A stretch of 34,672 nt of DNA from a virus: positions 1 through 34,672 of the IMG/VR virus record IMGVR_UViG_3300045741_000110; one strand, given 5' to 3'. Position 1 is the stretch's first letter; every line of letters begins with the position of its first letter. The notes beneath the pieces were generated by a model, which was not told the origin of the DNA, made no database searches, and saw only the letters and a list, made by a program, of their open reading frames with translations. A program made the position numbers and the translations under genes. Below, one piece after another: positions 11,413 through 20,191 of this stretch.

Positions 11413-11616
11413 ATGAAAACAGTTAGCGTCATGTTGGATCAGGGTCGTCTAGATTACATCATAAAATCTATAACTCCTGGTGCCAGAGAATTTTCCAAAT
11501 GGGTTAGAGACGCTATCGATCTACGTATCGCTATGGAGTCAGAAGATGAGCCGAACGCTAACACTACAGAGACTAGAGGACGACGGGGTACAGACAACGG
11601 GAGTGATATCTCTTGA
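11413..11616 (+). CDS. Small ribbon-helix-helix-like protein
   Basis: A 67-aa protein whose first 45 residues fit an Arc/MetJ-type ribbon-helix-helix: a beta strand KTVSVML, helix DYIIKSITPG, then FSKWVRDAIDLRIAMES. Such proteins bind DNA as dimers and often repress neighbouring promoters. The C-terminal 20 residues are polar and disordered, encoded where the next gene already overlaps. AAAGG lies 6 nt before the ATG. It is divergent from the promoter at 11376 and only about 10 bp from it, so it may regulate that promoter. Confidence 0.65.
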   Translation: MKTVSVMLDQGRLDYIIKSITPGAREFSKWVRDAIDLRIAMESEDEPNANTTETRGRRGTDNGSDIS

Positions 11617-11965
11617 TGGACTGCCAGTCTGCTTTACAATCGAACTAGCCTGGAAAGATAACCGACATGATATATCCTGCATACCTCCTGGACTCTATCC
11701 GTTCGCAGTTAGAAACGACTCTTCTAGATTCTCCCTTTGCATCGCCCTATCGGATGTCCCTGACCGACTCGCAATTGAAATGCATAATGGCGGCTCGGTA
11801 CATGACACCAGAGGATGTATCATCCCAACCATTAACATGTACGGACCATCCCCCTGCGATACGCCAAGTCATTTTGCGCTGGCTAAAATTATCAACCTAT
11901 TAAAACCTGCCGTCTCTGGTATAATTGATATAAGAGGTATCCCCAATGAGCGACAGCACCCGTAA
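11546..11965 (+). CDS. DUF5675 protein with a YkuD-like His/Cys motif, possible lysis enzyme
   Basis: A 139-aa protein matching DUF5675: SCIPPGLYPF (44-53), RLAIEMHNGG (74-83) and HDTRGCII (86-93). The pairing of His80 with Gly90-Cys91 resembles the catalytic HxG...S-x-G-C pattern of L,D-transpeptidases (YkuD), so a peptidoglycan-active role is possible though unproven. GGAG lies 7 nt before the ATG at 11546; it overlaps the ribbon-helix-helix gene by 71 bp in another frame. It stands at the head of the lysis genes where an endolysin would be expected, and no other lysozyme, amidase or peptidase is seen. Confidence 0.75.
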   Translation: MSRTLTLQRLEDDGVQTTGVISLDGLPVCFTIELAWKDNRHDISCIPPGLYPFAVRNDSSRFSLCIALSDVPDRLAIEMHNGGSVHDTRGCIIPTINMYGPSPCDTPSHFALAKIINLLKPAVSGIIDIRGIPNERQHP

Positions 11966-12113
11966 GGCTTATCACGCAGCTATGACCCGCCATCTTTTGC
12001 AGGCCAACACAAGTCACCACATGCGAAAAGGCAACAAGCGAAAGCGAAAATCCCAAGCCGGTGGCGCTAGAAAGATATCTAGACCAACCCAGCAACTAGA
12101 CTTGCGAGTGTAA
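11946..12113 (+). CDS. Small very basic protein, 55 aa
   Basis: The frame encodes a protein rich in Lys, Arg and His (HHMRKGNKRKRKSQAGGARKISRPTQQ). AGAGGT precedes the ATG by about 10 nt and the start overlaps the end of the DUF5675 gene by 20 bp; the next gene follows after 17 bp. No family is recognised. The charge suggests binding to nucleic acid or acidic partners. A chance frame is possible, but the tight packing and ribosome site favour a real gene. Confidence 0.55.
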   Translation: MSDSTRKAYHAAMTRHLLQANTSHHMRKGNKRKRKSQAGGARKISRPTQQLDLRV

Positions 12114-12130
12114 CCCATGAGGCCCATACT

Positions 12131-12352
12131 ATGGTTAGAGAACATGCTGAATGTCCACAGCACGAGACTAATAATTACCGCCTTAAGTCCCTTGAGGAGC
12201 GCGTGTCTAGGATTGAAAGATTTATATTGGCAGTGCTGGTCTTATACGCAACGTCATCTATCGTTACGGTTACAAAGCTATACTCTGTTGCTGATCAGCT
12301 CTCTCACACTAGCGTGCTCCGCGACTCCGGCTCCGACCATTCCAGTAAGTAA
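12131..12352 (+). CDS. Small membrane protein of the lysis cassette (XhlA-like or i-spanin-like)
   Basis: A 73-aa protein: a short N-terminal Cys/His segment, an amphipathic helix LKSLEERVSRIERF (about 18-31), a membrane helix (about 32-47, ILAVLVLYATSSIVTV) and a 25-residue tail. The coiled coil followed by a membrane helix resembles XhlA-type holin-associated proteins. The overlap with an out-of-frame lipoprotein gene also recalls the Rz/Rz1 spanin pair, although the outer part is short for an inner-membrane spanin. GAGG (12119-12122) lies 8 nt before the ATG. It probably acts in the inner membrane at lysis. Confidence 0.65.
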   Translation: MVREHAECPQHETNNYRLKSLEERVSRIERFILAVLVLYATSSIVTVTKLYSVADQLSHTSVLRDSGSDHSSK

Positions 12353-12572
12353 TATTACCACCCGCACTCTCTGGCTAAAGGGCGATGCCTCAGACCAAAA
12401 GATTCACCTCTACTGCCGCCAACTAGATGCAGCAGGCGCTGAAACTAGCCGTGAAGAAATATCTTACGACTCTAACCCGCCAAAACAGGGCTACCTCATC
12501 ACCAGACTATTGGTTAACATGATAGATGTAGCCGCTACAGTTTTTAGCTATGGTAAAACCGGAGGTAACTAA
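12213..12572 (+). CDS. Lipoprotein overlapping the membrane protein gene, o-spanin candidate
   Basis: The frame contains a lipoprotein signal, SYTLLLISSLTLAC, with the lipobox cysteine coded at 12315-12317, and a mature part of about 86 aa. The start is uncertain: a TTG at 12213 gives 119 aa with a basic n-region, while an ATG at 12117 would overlap the ribosome site of the gene at 12131 and give an oddly long leader. The gene is embedded in a different frame over the 12131 gene, as for Rz1 within Rz. The likely role is outer-membrane disruption at lysis. It joins the next gene by TAATG. Confidence 0.6.
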   Translation: MKDLYWQCWSYTQRHLSLRLQSYTLLLISSLTLACSATPAPTIPVSNITTRTLWLKGDASDQKIHLYCRQLDAAGAETSREEISYDSNPPKQGYLITRLLVNMIDVAATVFSYGKTGGN

Positions 12573-12832
12573 TGGGCTCTCTTCTTACTAGACTTCTTGG
12601 ATATCTGCCTTTTAACGGGATAAAAACTAAGCTTGGAGTTTTAGCCGGTCTATTCTCTGTAATCTACAACTCTATATCTGCTCAGGACTTGCAGACTCTT
12701 ATCGGGTTACTATCTCAAAGCAAAATTAGCTACGGAGCATTGGCCCTTTTTCTTTTAGGAATATTACACAAATGGCTGAAAGCAACCTACCCGGAAGCAG
12801 CGGCACAAACACCGGCAACCTGGGGGAATTAA
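12572..12832 (+). CDS. Putative holin
   Basis: An 86-aa protein with two hydrophobic segments (about 20-34 GVLAGLFSVIYNSIS and 51-66 SYGALALFLLGILHKW) and a polar tail. Size, membrane pattern and location between the lysis lipoprotein and the terminase genes fit a class II holin, which makes the lethal holes in the inner membrane. No sequence family is recognised with certainty. GGAGG (12561-12565) precedes the ATG, which shares a base with the previous stop (TAATG). It overlaps the small terminase gene by 61 bp. Confidence 0.65.
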   Translation: MGSLLTRLLGYLPFNGIKTKLGVLAGLFSVIYNSISAQDLQTLIGLLSQSKISYGALALFLLGILHKWLKATYPEAAAQTPATWGN

Positions 12833-13542
12833 AACTTTCGGCTGAAGACTATATAGGCAAAGATGCCCAAGCAGCCGAAAGAATCGCACGCGAAGCAGTC
12901 TCTAAAACTAGAGTCGATAAAGTTAGGCGACTTGCGCAGGCTAAGTATCGAAGGATGCAAGCCCAAGCAGTGGCAAACCTTCCGGCAACCACAGACGATA
13001 TTGCTGCTTCTCAATTTGGTAGGGATGTTCTTAAGGATGCTCAAAAAATTGGACCCCAAAGCGACCTCTTTCTCGCTCGAAAACTCTACATTCAAGGTGT
13101 TGGTGAAAAGGAAATAGAAGTTCAGACCGGCATCCCTAAGTCCATGCTTAAGAACCTAATAGATGATGAGACTAGTGGCTGGAAGCTACAACGTGATCGC
13201 GTGTTTGAAAACATTGGGCAAGAATTATCTAACGCCTGCCTGCCAGTCATGAAAGACATCAAGAAAACTGGCCTAGCTCTTATCAAATCTAGTCTAGATG
13301 CTAGAGCAGCTCTAGCTGAGGACAAGCCCATCACCCTCTCTGAGGGAAAACAGATAGCAACCATCTTAGCTTTTGTTACTCAGGAGATTCGCCTTGACGA
13401 AGACACGCTCGATGAAAAGAAACAAAAAAGCCTCACGACGCAAGAAATATTCGATTCGTTCGTTGACGACCCATATCTCGGTCCAGCTATCAAAAAAATG
13501 GCTAGAAACGCTGTGCCAGTCGAAGTAAAACCAAATGAGTGA
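12772..13542 (+). CDS. Putative terminase small subunit
   Basis: A 256-aa, largely helical protein directly before the large terminase and overlapping it by 8 nt. A helix-turn-helix-like stretch (ARKLYIQGVGEKEIEVQTGIPKSMLKNLI, about residues 103-131) is typical of small subunits, which bind the packaging site and load the motor. The basic N-terminal region and the coiled-coil C-terminal half also fit. The identification rests on position and this motif rather than a clear family match. Confidence 0.7.
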   Translation: MAESNLPGSSGTNTGNLGELKLSAEDYIGKDAQAAERIAREAVSKTRVDKVRRLAQAKYRRMQAQAVANLPATTDDIAASQFGRDVLKDAQKIGPQSDLFLARKLYIQGVGEKEIEVQTGIPKSMLKNLIDDETSGWKLQRDRVFENIGQELSNACLPVMKDIKKTGLALIKSSLDARAALAEDKPITLSEGKQIATILAFVTQEIRLDEDTLDEKKQKSLTTQEIFDSFVDDPYLGPAIKKMARNAVPVEVKPNE

Positions 13543-15064
13543 TAGAGTTGAAATACCCAGCACCCATAAAATCGTCTCAGACCCCCGATATAGACGAGCA
13601 GCTATGCTATTTAAAGCGCTCAATAATCGAGTTGACCCGGAAACTGGTAAACGTTGGAAACCTCACGCTGGGCAAATTGCAGTTGGAGAAAACTTTTTCG
13701 TTCAGGGAAAGCGCCGTGGCGTTGTTATCTGCGGTCGTAAGTGGGGTAAGTCAGAAACTGCGGTCGATCTTATTTGGCGCTTTGGGAACCTAATTAACAA
13801 TGGGCAGATTTACTATTTTGCGGCGGAACAATCGGCGGTTAGAGAAATCATCTGGGCACCGCGTAGACTCCAGGACTGGGGGCCAAAAGAGTACGTTGCG
13901 AGTGAAGATAAAACGCAAATGCGTATCACTTTTACCACCGGAACTTTTGCAAAGTGCGATGGAGCTGATAACTTTCGCGGCAAAAAAGGGTTTAATCCCG
14001 ATGTGGTTATCTTGGATGAGGCTGCTGATTATCCGGACTCCTTCTGGCAAGCTATGGGCCCTAATTTTGCTGCAAAAGACTGTATCGTTCTTATTATTTC
14101 GTCGCCGCCCTGGAGACTAGAGAACGAGCCCGGTAAGCCAACTCTATTCATGCGCATGTTAGAAGTCTATAAGCGAAACCCGCTTTACTTCTACATGAAT
14201 AGACCCACTCATGATAATGAAGTGAACTTACCACCAGGATTTCTAGCGCGCGAAGAGAAGGATTTATGCGAAACCGGGCAGAAAGATATATGGGACAGAG
14301 AGTACCTAGCTAAGTTTACCGTAAATACGGGGGACAGAATCATAGCAACCTTCGATAAAGCTACGCACGTTAAGCCGCACGCTATGATTATGGAGAGAAT
14401 TTCTCAGTCTCCAGTTGATTGGGAGCTAGTAACCGCCATCGACCCAGGAAGTGTCTATGCTGCAACCTTCATGGCTATCAATCAGTACACCAAAGAAGTG
14501 CTCTGGTTAGATGAAATCTACGAAAAAGAGCAGAAAAACATGATGGTGGAGGCTTTCTGGCCTGCCGTTAGGGCTAAGCAGATAGAATTATGCGGCAACT
14601 CCGAGCCTGATAAGTGGTTAAATGTTTATGACGAACGTGAAAAGTGGTTCTCGATTGAAGCGACGCTACGTTTTAACGAAAAAGATGAGATGCAGTGCCA
14701 AATATCTCCTACTGAGAAACAGCGTGATGATAAGTTGGACGGGTTATCTATGCTACGTACCATTTTTGCCTATGGGAAGGGGTTAATGAGTGACAGATGT
14801 CGCTGGACCACCTGGGAGTTTGAGAATTATAGACGAAATTCTGTTGGCGACATTCCAAAAGCTCACGACCACACGATAGATGACACCAGATACTCACTAC
14901 ACGCAGTTGAATATTATATATCTAGCGAAGATAGACCCGTCGATCTTAAAATTCCTGAGTTCTATAAGCGCGTACCTTCCATGGAAGAAGATATGAGCGA
15001 TATGTTCGGAGAAGCCCAAGATGATATGGGTAATGTTCTAGATTTTATAGGCGGAGGGATGTAA
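13535..15064 (+). CDS. terL: Terminase large subunit (packaging ATPase and nuclease)
   Basis: A 509-aa protein. The ATPase part has a Walker A GRKWGKSE (67-74) and a Walker B VVILDEAAD (157-165) with the catalytic Glu; ISSPPW (188-193) fits the coupling motif. The nuclease part has the RNase H-like acidic residues at TAIDPG (Asp303), VYDE (Asp366) and HDHTIDDTRY (444-453). The enzyme cuts the concatemer and pumps DNA into the prohead through the portal. Its start lies in the end of the small subunit gene, so it is translationally coupled. Confidence 0.95.
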   Translation: MSDRVEIPSTHKIVSDPRYRRAAMLFKALNNRVDPETGKRWKPHAGQIAVGENFFVQGKRRGVVICGRKWGKSETAVDLIWRFGNLINNGQIYYFAAEQSAVREIIWAPRRLQDWGPKEYVASEDKTQMRITFTTGTFAKCDGADNFRGKKGFNPDVVILDEAADYPDSFWQAMGPNFAAKDCIVLIISSPPWRLENEPGKPTLFMRMLEVYKRNPLYFYMNRPTHDNEVNLPPGFLAREEKDLCETGQKDIWDREYLAKFTVNTGDRIIATFDKATHVKPHAMIMERISQSPVDWELVTAIDPGSVYAATFMAINQYTKEVLWLDEIYEKEQKNMMVEAFWPAVRAKQIELCGNSEPDKWLNVYDEREKWFSIEATLRFNEKDEMQCQISPTEKQRDDKLDGLSMLRTIFAYGKGLMSDRCRWTTWEFENYRRNSVGDIPKAHDHTIDDTRYSLHAVEYYISSEDRPVDLKIPEFYKRVPSMEEDMSDMFGEAQDDMGNVLDFIGGGM

Positions 15065-15312
15065 TGAGTCTAGCTTTGTCGATAGTCGCTATAATTCTGG
15101 CCGTGGCAACACTTCCAATGGCAGTATATGCTGTAGTTGTAGTTAAGGCGCAGCAAATGAGCACGCATCAGATCGAATATGTTGAAGTGCGCCCACACGA
15201 TTTGAAAGCTAGTGCTAGAGAACTGAAGTTTAAGTCACCTTACGACAATCTAAAGGCTGAGCCTGAAGATTCTGAGGTGGATGATTTTAATCCTGACGAG
15301 GCAGGCATCTAA
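15064..15312 (+). CDS. Small membrane-anchored protein between terminase and portal
   Basis: An 82-aa protein with an N-terminal hydrophobic segment (residues about 3-27, LALSIVAIILAVATLPMAVYAVVVV) and an acidic soluble C-terminus (EPEDSEVDDFNPDEAGI). No family is recognised. It is joined to both neighbours by TAATG junctions. A membrane protein at this position is unusual for the packaging module; it might anchor assembly at the membrane or act in entry, but there is no direct evidence. Confidence 0.75.
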   Translation: MSLALSIVAIILAVATLPMAVYAVVVVKAQQMSTHQIEYVEVRPHDLKASARELKFKSPYDNLKAEPEDSEVDDFNPDEAGI

Positions 15313-17567
15313 TGCGACCAGTACAAGCATTTTCCGAATTAGGTAACTTTCTAGAGGCCCCCTTCATCGCTAATTCGACCCAGTCACTGCGTCCTTTTTG
15401 GGCTGTAGTTAATAACAAGAACAATACCGAGCAAGAAAGAAAAGATGATATCTTAAAGTGGATAAATACCGCCCACGATACGATTCTAGGCTGGAAATAT
15501 CCGGTCACTAGAATCCAGAGAGCTAATATCAAGCTCTATAAGGGCATTCACTACATGAGCCAAGAAGTGTTTGAGTCCCTGCCCTATAACAAGGGTAGAA
15601 GCTACGACAAATCTAACGCTAAAATCGTTATTAATAAATTACAGCTCTTAGCAGACCAGCACGTAGCTGATGCTATCTCTTATTCACCCGATGTGATGAT
15701 TGTCCCTACTCATAACGAAGAGAGAAACAAAGTAGCAGCAAAAGCTAATCAGGGGATTCTAGATTATCACGACTACAAGTATGACATGGACCTTTTGTGG
15801 CAGAAGTTCCATCTACGCAAGAAAATCTGCGGCACGGCTTTTATGTTCGTGCTCTGGAACGAGGATATAGGCGACCTACACCCAAGTTATGCCAAATTTA
15901 AAGAAATGCAGGAAGAAGCAGGCGGCCCCGATAATGACGCTATTCCGCTTATCGACCCAGAGACGGGTGACCCAATAACTGGCATCGAAGGCGATGACCT
16001 ATTTATCGATAGAGCCGTTAGAGTCGGCGATGTTGAGTGCTCATTAGAGTTCGACGAGAGATGTGTCTACGAGACTCCCGATTCTGGAGAGTTTGAGGAC
16101 GTATCCTGGATTTCTCGAACCAAATACATGGATGTCGATGAAATCAAAGCACGCTGGCCTGGCCAGTGGCATAAAATCGAAGCATCATGGGGAAAAGGTC
16201 CGACTGATGGTCAAGCAAGTATTTCACCGCAATGGGCACCAATCCCACAAAACTCGCTCACTCAAAAAATACCAGTTCGTTTCTTTTATCATAAACCAAC
16301 TACTTTTCTGGATGACGGTTATTACTGCGTATCTGTTAGGGAGGCTATTCTTGAGGCTAGAGACTACCCTTACAAACACGGCAAGCTTCCTGTCATTCGT
16401 GGTACCGATATTGATGTGCCTGGCCAGATATGGGGCATGAGTTTCTTTCAAAACCTAGCCGCGCTGCAATTTGCGATTAATAACCAGGCTAGTATGTTCG
16501 TCCAAGACCAAATCACGATGACCTACCCGAAAGTAGTAGTTCCTCGCGGCGCTAGGGTTAGAGCTATTAAACTTGGTGATGATAGAGACATCTACGAGTA
16601 CTCAGGACCAAAGCCACCTGAAATCATGGCTAAAAATCCAACTCCTACTCAGTCGTGGCAGTACTACAACCTGATGAACGATGAGATGAAGACTCTAAGT
16701 GCTGTGTTTGGACAATCGATAGGCGCACCCCCTTCTGGTATAACAGCTAACGTCGCTCTTCGTATGTTAGATGAGCAAGAGCAGAAGCTACGAGGCCCGG
16801 CATTGAAAAAAGCTGAGAAGTACTACGTAGAGTGCGCCCGCCTTAGAATGTCTCTGTTTGGAACCTTCTACGACCCCACAGACGGCAGATTAGCACGTAT
16901 CCTGGGTACATCTGACTCCTACACCCTAGAGCAGTTTGATACATCGAACCTTTCAGCTCCTTATGAGGTTGTAGCGCGTAAGGTTTCCGGTCTTCCAAAG
17001 AGTCCGGCTGCTAAAACTCAGACTGTTATAGACTTAGCTAACACGTTCCAAGGTCTGTGGAGCCCAGATGAAGTCCTAGAGCAGCTCGATATGGCTAGAC
17101 CCGAAGATTTAGTTGATAGCGGTACTGTCGCAAGGCGTACAGCCGAGCAGGAAGTAGATGCGATACTACAGGGCAAGTTTGATAAGGTGCTTCCGCCTGC
17201 CCAGTACGATGATATTTTACCCAAGTACAAAGTCTATATTCGCTCGATGCAGTCTACGAGCTTTAAGCTAGGAACGCCCCCTGACAGGCAGCAGGCTTTA
17301 TTAAGACAGGCTCTAACGGCAGAATATATAATCTATCAGAAAATGAAGGCCAATCCGACCTTCCAGCAGATAGTAGCCTCTGAATTTCCAAACTTCCCAG
17401 TCTTCTTGCCCTTGCCGCAAGTAGACTCCTCGCCTGTCATGTTAAATATGCCAAGCCGGATGGCTGCAATGACTCAACCTGGGCTACCCCCAGAAGTTGG
17501 GAGCGCACCACCTGGAGCAGAAGGACCACCCCCGGCACAACCGCCAGGAAGTCCTCCCGTACAATAA
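15312..17567 (+). CDS. Portal protein, P22-like
   Basis: A 751-aa protein of the length expected for P22-type portals of short-tailed phages. It follows the large terminase. The N-terminal half (WINTAHDTILGWKYPVTRIQRANIKLYKGIHYM; NAKIVINKLQLLADQHVADAISYSPDVMIVP) and the central GQSIGAPPSGITANVALRMLDEQEQKLRGPALKKAEKYY fit a portal with its stem and wing domains; the end is a Pro/Gly-rich tail. The dodecameric ring is the DNA channel and the docking site for terminase and connector. Confidence 0.88.
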   Translation: MRPVQAFSELGNFLEAPFIANSTQSLRPFWAVVNNKNNTEQERKDDILKWINTAHDTILGWKYPVTRIQRANIKLYKGIHYMSQEVFESLPYNKGRSYDKSNAKIVINKLQLLADQHVADAISYSPDVMIVPTHNEERNKVAAKANQGILDYHDYKYDMDLLWQKFHLRKKICGTAFMFVLWNEDIGDLHPSYAKFKEMQEEAGGPDNDAIPLIDPETGDPITGIEGDDLFIDRAVRVGDVECSLEFDERCVYETPDSGEFEDVSWISRTKYMDVDEIKARWPGQWHKIEASWGKGPTDGQASISPQWAPIPQNSLTQKIPVRFFYHKPTTFLDDGYYCVSVREAILEARDYPYKHGKLPVIRGTDIDVPGQIWGMSFFQNLAALQFAINNQASMFVQDQITMTYPKVVVPRGARVRAIKLGDDRDIYEYSGPKPPEIMAKNPTPTQSWQYYNLMNDEMKTLSAVFGQSIGAPPSGITANVALRMLDEQEQKLRGPALKKAEKYYVECARLRMSLFGTFYDPTDGRLARILGTSDSYTLEQFDTSNLSAPYEVVARKVSGLPKSPAAKTQTVIDLANTFQGLWSPDEVLEQLDMARPEDLVDSGTVARRTAEQEVDAILQGKFDKVLPPAQYDDILPKYKVYIRSMQSTSFKLGTPPDRQQALLRQALTAEYIIYQKMKANPTFQQIVASEFPNFPVFLPLPQVDSSPVMLNMPSRMAAMTQPGLPPEVGSAPPGAEGPPPAQPPGSPPVQ

Positions 17568-17586
17568 TGACTAGGAGAACAGTAAA

Positions 17587-18816
17587 ATGGCCGACGCACC
17601 AGTAGCAGCCCCAGCGGCTGAAGCTAAACCCATGACTTTTGGGCAGCTAACAGAAAGTAACGTACCTGTAACCGAAGACAAAGCTAAGAAAGCCTCACCT
17701 GACATGGAGTCAGAGAGCGATTCCGAAGATGATTCTGGTCTAGTAGAAACAGATCAGGACTTTGGCTCTGAGAGAGAAGAGGACGCTGACGCCCTAGAAG
17801 ATGAAGCAGAGGAAGCCGAAGAGGGAGCAGAAGACGCCGACGAAGAGCTTGAGGGTGATACCCCCGACAATGAGCAGACTGAAGAAGAGTATCTTGAGAT
17901 GGCTCGCGGCAATGTGGGCAAAATCTTGCAAGAAATGCCCCAAAAAGAGCTAGAAAAGGCTCTTTCTAGCGTTGCTCTAGAGGTAAAAGTTGACGGTAAG
18001 ATGGAAAAAGTAGCTCTTAAGGACTTAAAAGAGAGCTATTCATCTAGAACGCACAACACTAGATGGGCTCAAGAGAATAAACAGAAAGAAATTGCTGTTA
18101 CTCAGAGAATGCAGGAAGTTGAGCAAACTATAGGCCCTGTTTGGACGGCCCTAAAGGCTGACAAGCTTGAGCAGTCCTTTTTATCGCTTGCTGAGATAGG
18201 GGGAAAGAATATACTTGAAGTTAAGAGACAATTGCGAGCTGAGTTAGCGCCAGTGATACTCGGACTTGCAAGGATGTCACCTGAGCAGCAGAAGCAATTC
18301 ATGCTGCAAGAGGAGAACGAGTTTTATAAATCTCAGCAAGAAACTGCTAAGAAGAGAGCCACTGAAGAGACAACCAAAAGTCAGTCGTCAGAGGCGGTCA
18401 GAAGAGCACAAGTCGAGCATGGGATACCCGATAGTGAAATGGAATTTGCTGTCGATTGGCTCCTACAGAACAAATTCAATGGGGACAAGAGTAAACTCAC
18501 CATTGATGGCGTAATTGAAGCCGTATTTGTTTCAAGGGCCATAGATAGAGCGGTAGAGGCAGTTAGTATCGCCAAACCCTCTCTAAAAGACGATAATGAG
18601 TTTTTAGATCGTGTCGTGCGGTTAGCGAAAGGTAACCCGAAGGCTCCAATATCCAAGCTGGCTAAATGGGTTAGGGAACACGCACCTAGCTCCAAAGATA
18701 AGGATGCCGGAGAGCTTGCGAAGGACATAAGTAGGAAGGTACTCAGAACGAAGCCCAAATCCTCCTTAGAAAAACCTCACAAGCAAAAAGCGCAATCATT
18801 TGGTGATTTGCTCTAA
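17587..18816 (+). CDS. Capsid scaffolding protein
   Basis: A 409-aa protein between the portal and the major capsid gene, the standard place for a scaffold. The N-terminal 110 residues are very acidic and disordered; then come VKVDGKMEKVALKDLKESYSSR (a motif common in phage scaffold-like proteins) and long coiled coils (WAQENKQKEIAVTQRMQEVEQ, EENEFYKSQQETAKKRATEE), with a basic C-terminus (about 370-409), which in P22 contacts the coat. AGGAG lies 9 nt before the ATG. It is expected to leave the prohead during maturation. Confidence 0.82.
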   Translation: MADAPVAAPAAEAKPMTFGQLTESNVPVTEDKAKKASPDMESESDSEDDSGLVETDQDFGSEREEDADALEDEAEEAEEGAEDADEELEGDTPDNEQTEEEYLEMARGNVGKILQEMPQKELEKALSSVALEVKVDGKMEKVALKDLKESYSSRTHNTRWAQENKQKEIAVTQRMQEVEQTIGPVWTALKADKLEQSFLSLAEIGGKNILEVKRQLRAELAPVILGLARMSPEQQKQFMLQEENEFYKSQQETAKKRATEETTKSQSSEAVRRAQVEHGIPDSEMEFAVDWLLQNKFNGDKSKLTIDGVIEAVFVSRAIDRAVEAVSIAKPSLKDDNEFLDRVVRLAKGNPKAPISKLAKWVREHAPSSKDKDAGELAKDISRKVLRTKPKSSLEKPHKQKAQSFGDLL

Positions 18817-18899
18817 GCGAATCTAGACGGCCAAAAGCCCATAGAGAACCTTAAAGCAAGAGAGCCGATTAACTTTTTGCTTTTAATAAGGATTTTTCT

Positions 18900-20138
18900 A
18901 TGGGCTATTCGTTAACTAATAACGCGGCACTGTTTAAAGAAACATATTCCGCAATCAGCCGTAATCACTATAACGGTGACACGGTCCTCCTCTCACAAGT
19001 AAAGAAATCATATAACCTACAAGGTCTTAAAGACCACGTATCGGTACCTCTCGGCATGAGTCGAGGCGTCGGCGGCGGAGTCGGTGGATTCCTCCCGGAA
19101 GGCGGCGAAGAGTCGGGTGCTCAGATCTCAGTCACTGCGGCTGAAGTCTACGGACGTGCTCTTGTAGATCGCAAAGCAATGAAGGCATCTCAGACTGATG
19201 CTGGTGCGTTCGTAAGAATGACCAAGCGTCCAGTTGAACAGTGCGTTCTTTCCTATGATAACTTTGTAAACCTAATGCTTCATGGTGATGCAACAGGCCG
19301 TCTAGGTCTGTTAAAGTCATCTTCTGCGTATGTATCAGGCGGTGCGTTAAACCCAATTCTTGAGTTTGACCCAACCTTCTGGTTCCCACGTTGGATTGAA
19401 GAGAATGAGTTAATTAACATCGGTAACAGTGGCGACACTGGAACAGAAGACGGTCTTTTCAAGATTGTTTCTGTTGACGAGACAAATAAGAGAATCACCC
19501 TTCTTCGTAAGTCTGGTTCTTTCGATTGCTCGACTGGCGTTAATGCTCGTTACATCTACGTACAGCGCACCTTCAAGGCCATGCCGAATGGTCTAGAGTC
19601 TATCGTAATGGCAACTTCTGGCTCACCTTATGGCATCCCATACGGTCGTCGCTGGTCGTCACTACAGACTGATGCCGGTGGCGCACCTATCTCTATTCCG
19701 ATGATTAACAGCATCGTGAATCAGCAGCTAGCTCGTGTAGGCCGTGGATTTGGTCCTAACCTGCTTCTAACTTCTCCTGAAATTTGGAGCCAGTTAGCAG
19801 ACCAAGGTGAAAACCTGAAGCGTTATAACTTACAGCCTCGTGATAAGGGATTGGCAGGAAATGCTAACTTCTCATTCCAGGGCCTTGAGTATGTGACTCC
19901 AGATGGTCAGACGATTGGTATCATGTCAGACAGACATTGCAAACCAACTCGCTTCTACCTCTTGAACACTGACTTTATCGAGCTTTGCCATATGCCAGAC
20001 CAAGGCTGGTTCGATGAAGACGGACGCGTGTTCCAACGTGTGCCGGATAAGGATCAGTACGAAGCCCGTTACGGCGGATACTTCGAAGCTGTAATTCATC
20101 CGACTTACCAGGCTGCTATTTATAACCTGGGTCTATAA
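18900..20138 (+). CDS. Major capsid protein, HK97-like fold inferred
   Basis: A 412-aa protein just after the scaffold, with an AAGGA ribosome site 7 nt before the ATG. Features include a glycine-rich loop (SRGVGGGVGGFLPEGGEESG, about 49-68), a helical backbone (VTAAEVYGRALVDRKAMKAS...RPVEQCVLSYDNFVNLML) and a late PNLLLTSPEIWSQLAD. These and the location support an HK97-fold coat. Codons look optimised (many CGT, GGT, AAC), typical for the most abundant virion protein. The leader (18817-18899) has a weak hairpin, AAAGCAA/TTGCTTT (18853-18883). A GC-rich hairpin follows the gene. Confidence 0.88.
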   Translation: MGYSLTNNAALFKETYSAISRNHYNGDTVLLSQVKKSYNLQGLKDHVSVPLGMSRGVGGGVGGFLPEGGEESGAQISVTAAEVYGRALVDRKAMKASQTDAGAFVRMTKRPVEQCVLSYDNFVNLMLHGDATGRLGLLKSSSAYVSGGALNPILEFDPTFWFPRWIEENELINIGNSGDTGTEDGLFKIVSVDETNKRITLLRKSGSFDCSTGVNARYIYVQRTFKAMPNGLESIVMATSGSPYGIPYGRRWSSLQTDAGGAPISIPMINSIVNQQLARVGRGFGPNLLLTSPEIWSQLADQGENLKRYNLQPRDKGLAGNANFSFQGLEYVTPDGQTIGIMSDRHCKPTRFYLLNTDFIELCHMPDQGWFDEDGRVFQRVPDKDQYEARYGGYFEAVIHPTYQAAIYNLGL

Positions 20139-20149
20139 TCGAAATAGTG

Positions 20150-20171
20150 GGGGGCGGGTAACACCGCCCCC
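20150..20171 (+). terminator. GC-rich hairpin after the capsid gene
   Basis: GGGGGCGG (20150-20157) pairs perfectly with CCGCCCCC (20164-20171), loop GTAACA. No T run follows, so it is not a classical terminator. Such stable hairpins after coat genes can act as partial terminators or protect the 3' end of the abundant capsid mRNA. Confidence 0.6.
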
Positions 20172-20191
20172 TGCTCCATAAAAGGAGTGCT

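Noticed and set aside
12117-12572. Long 151-aa gene from ATG 12117
   Set aside because: Its start contains the GAGG ribosome site of the gene at 12131, and it would put about 65 residues before the lipoprotein signal.
13539-14120. Alternative frames within the large terminase gene
   Set aside because: The terminase frame has all catalytic motifs; the others are shadow frames without ribosome sites.
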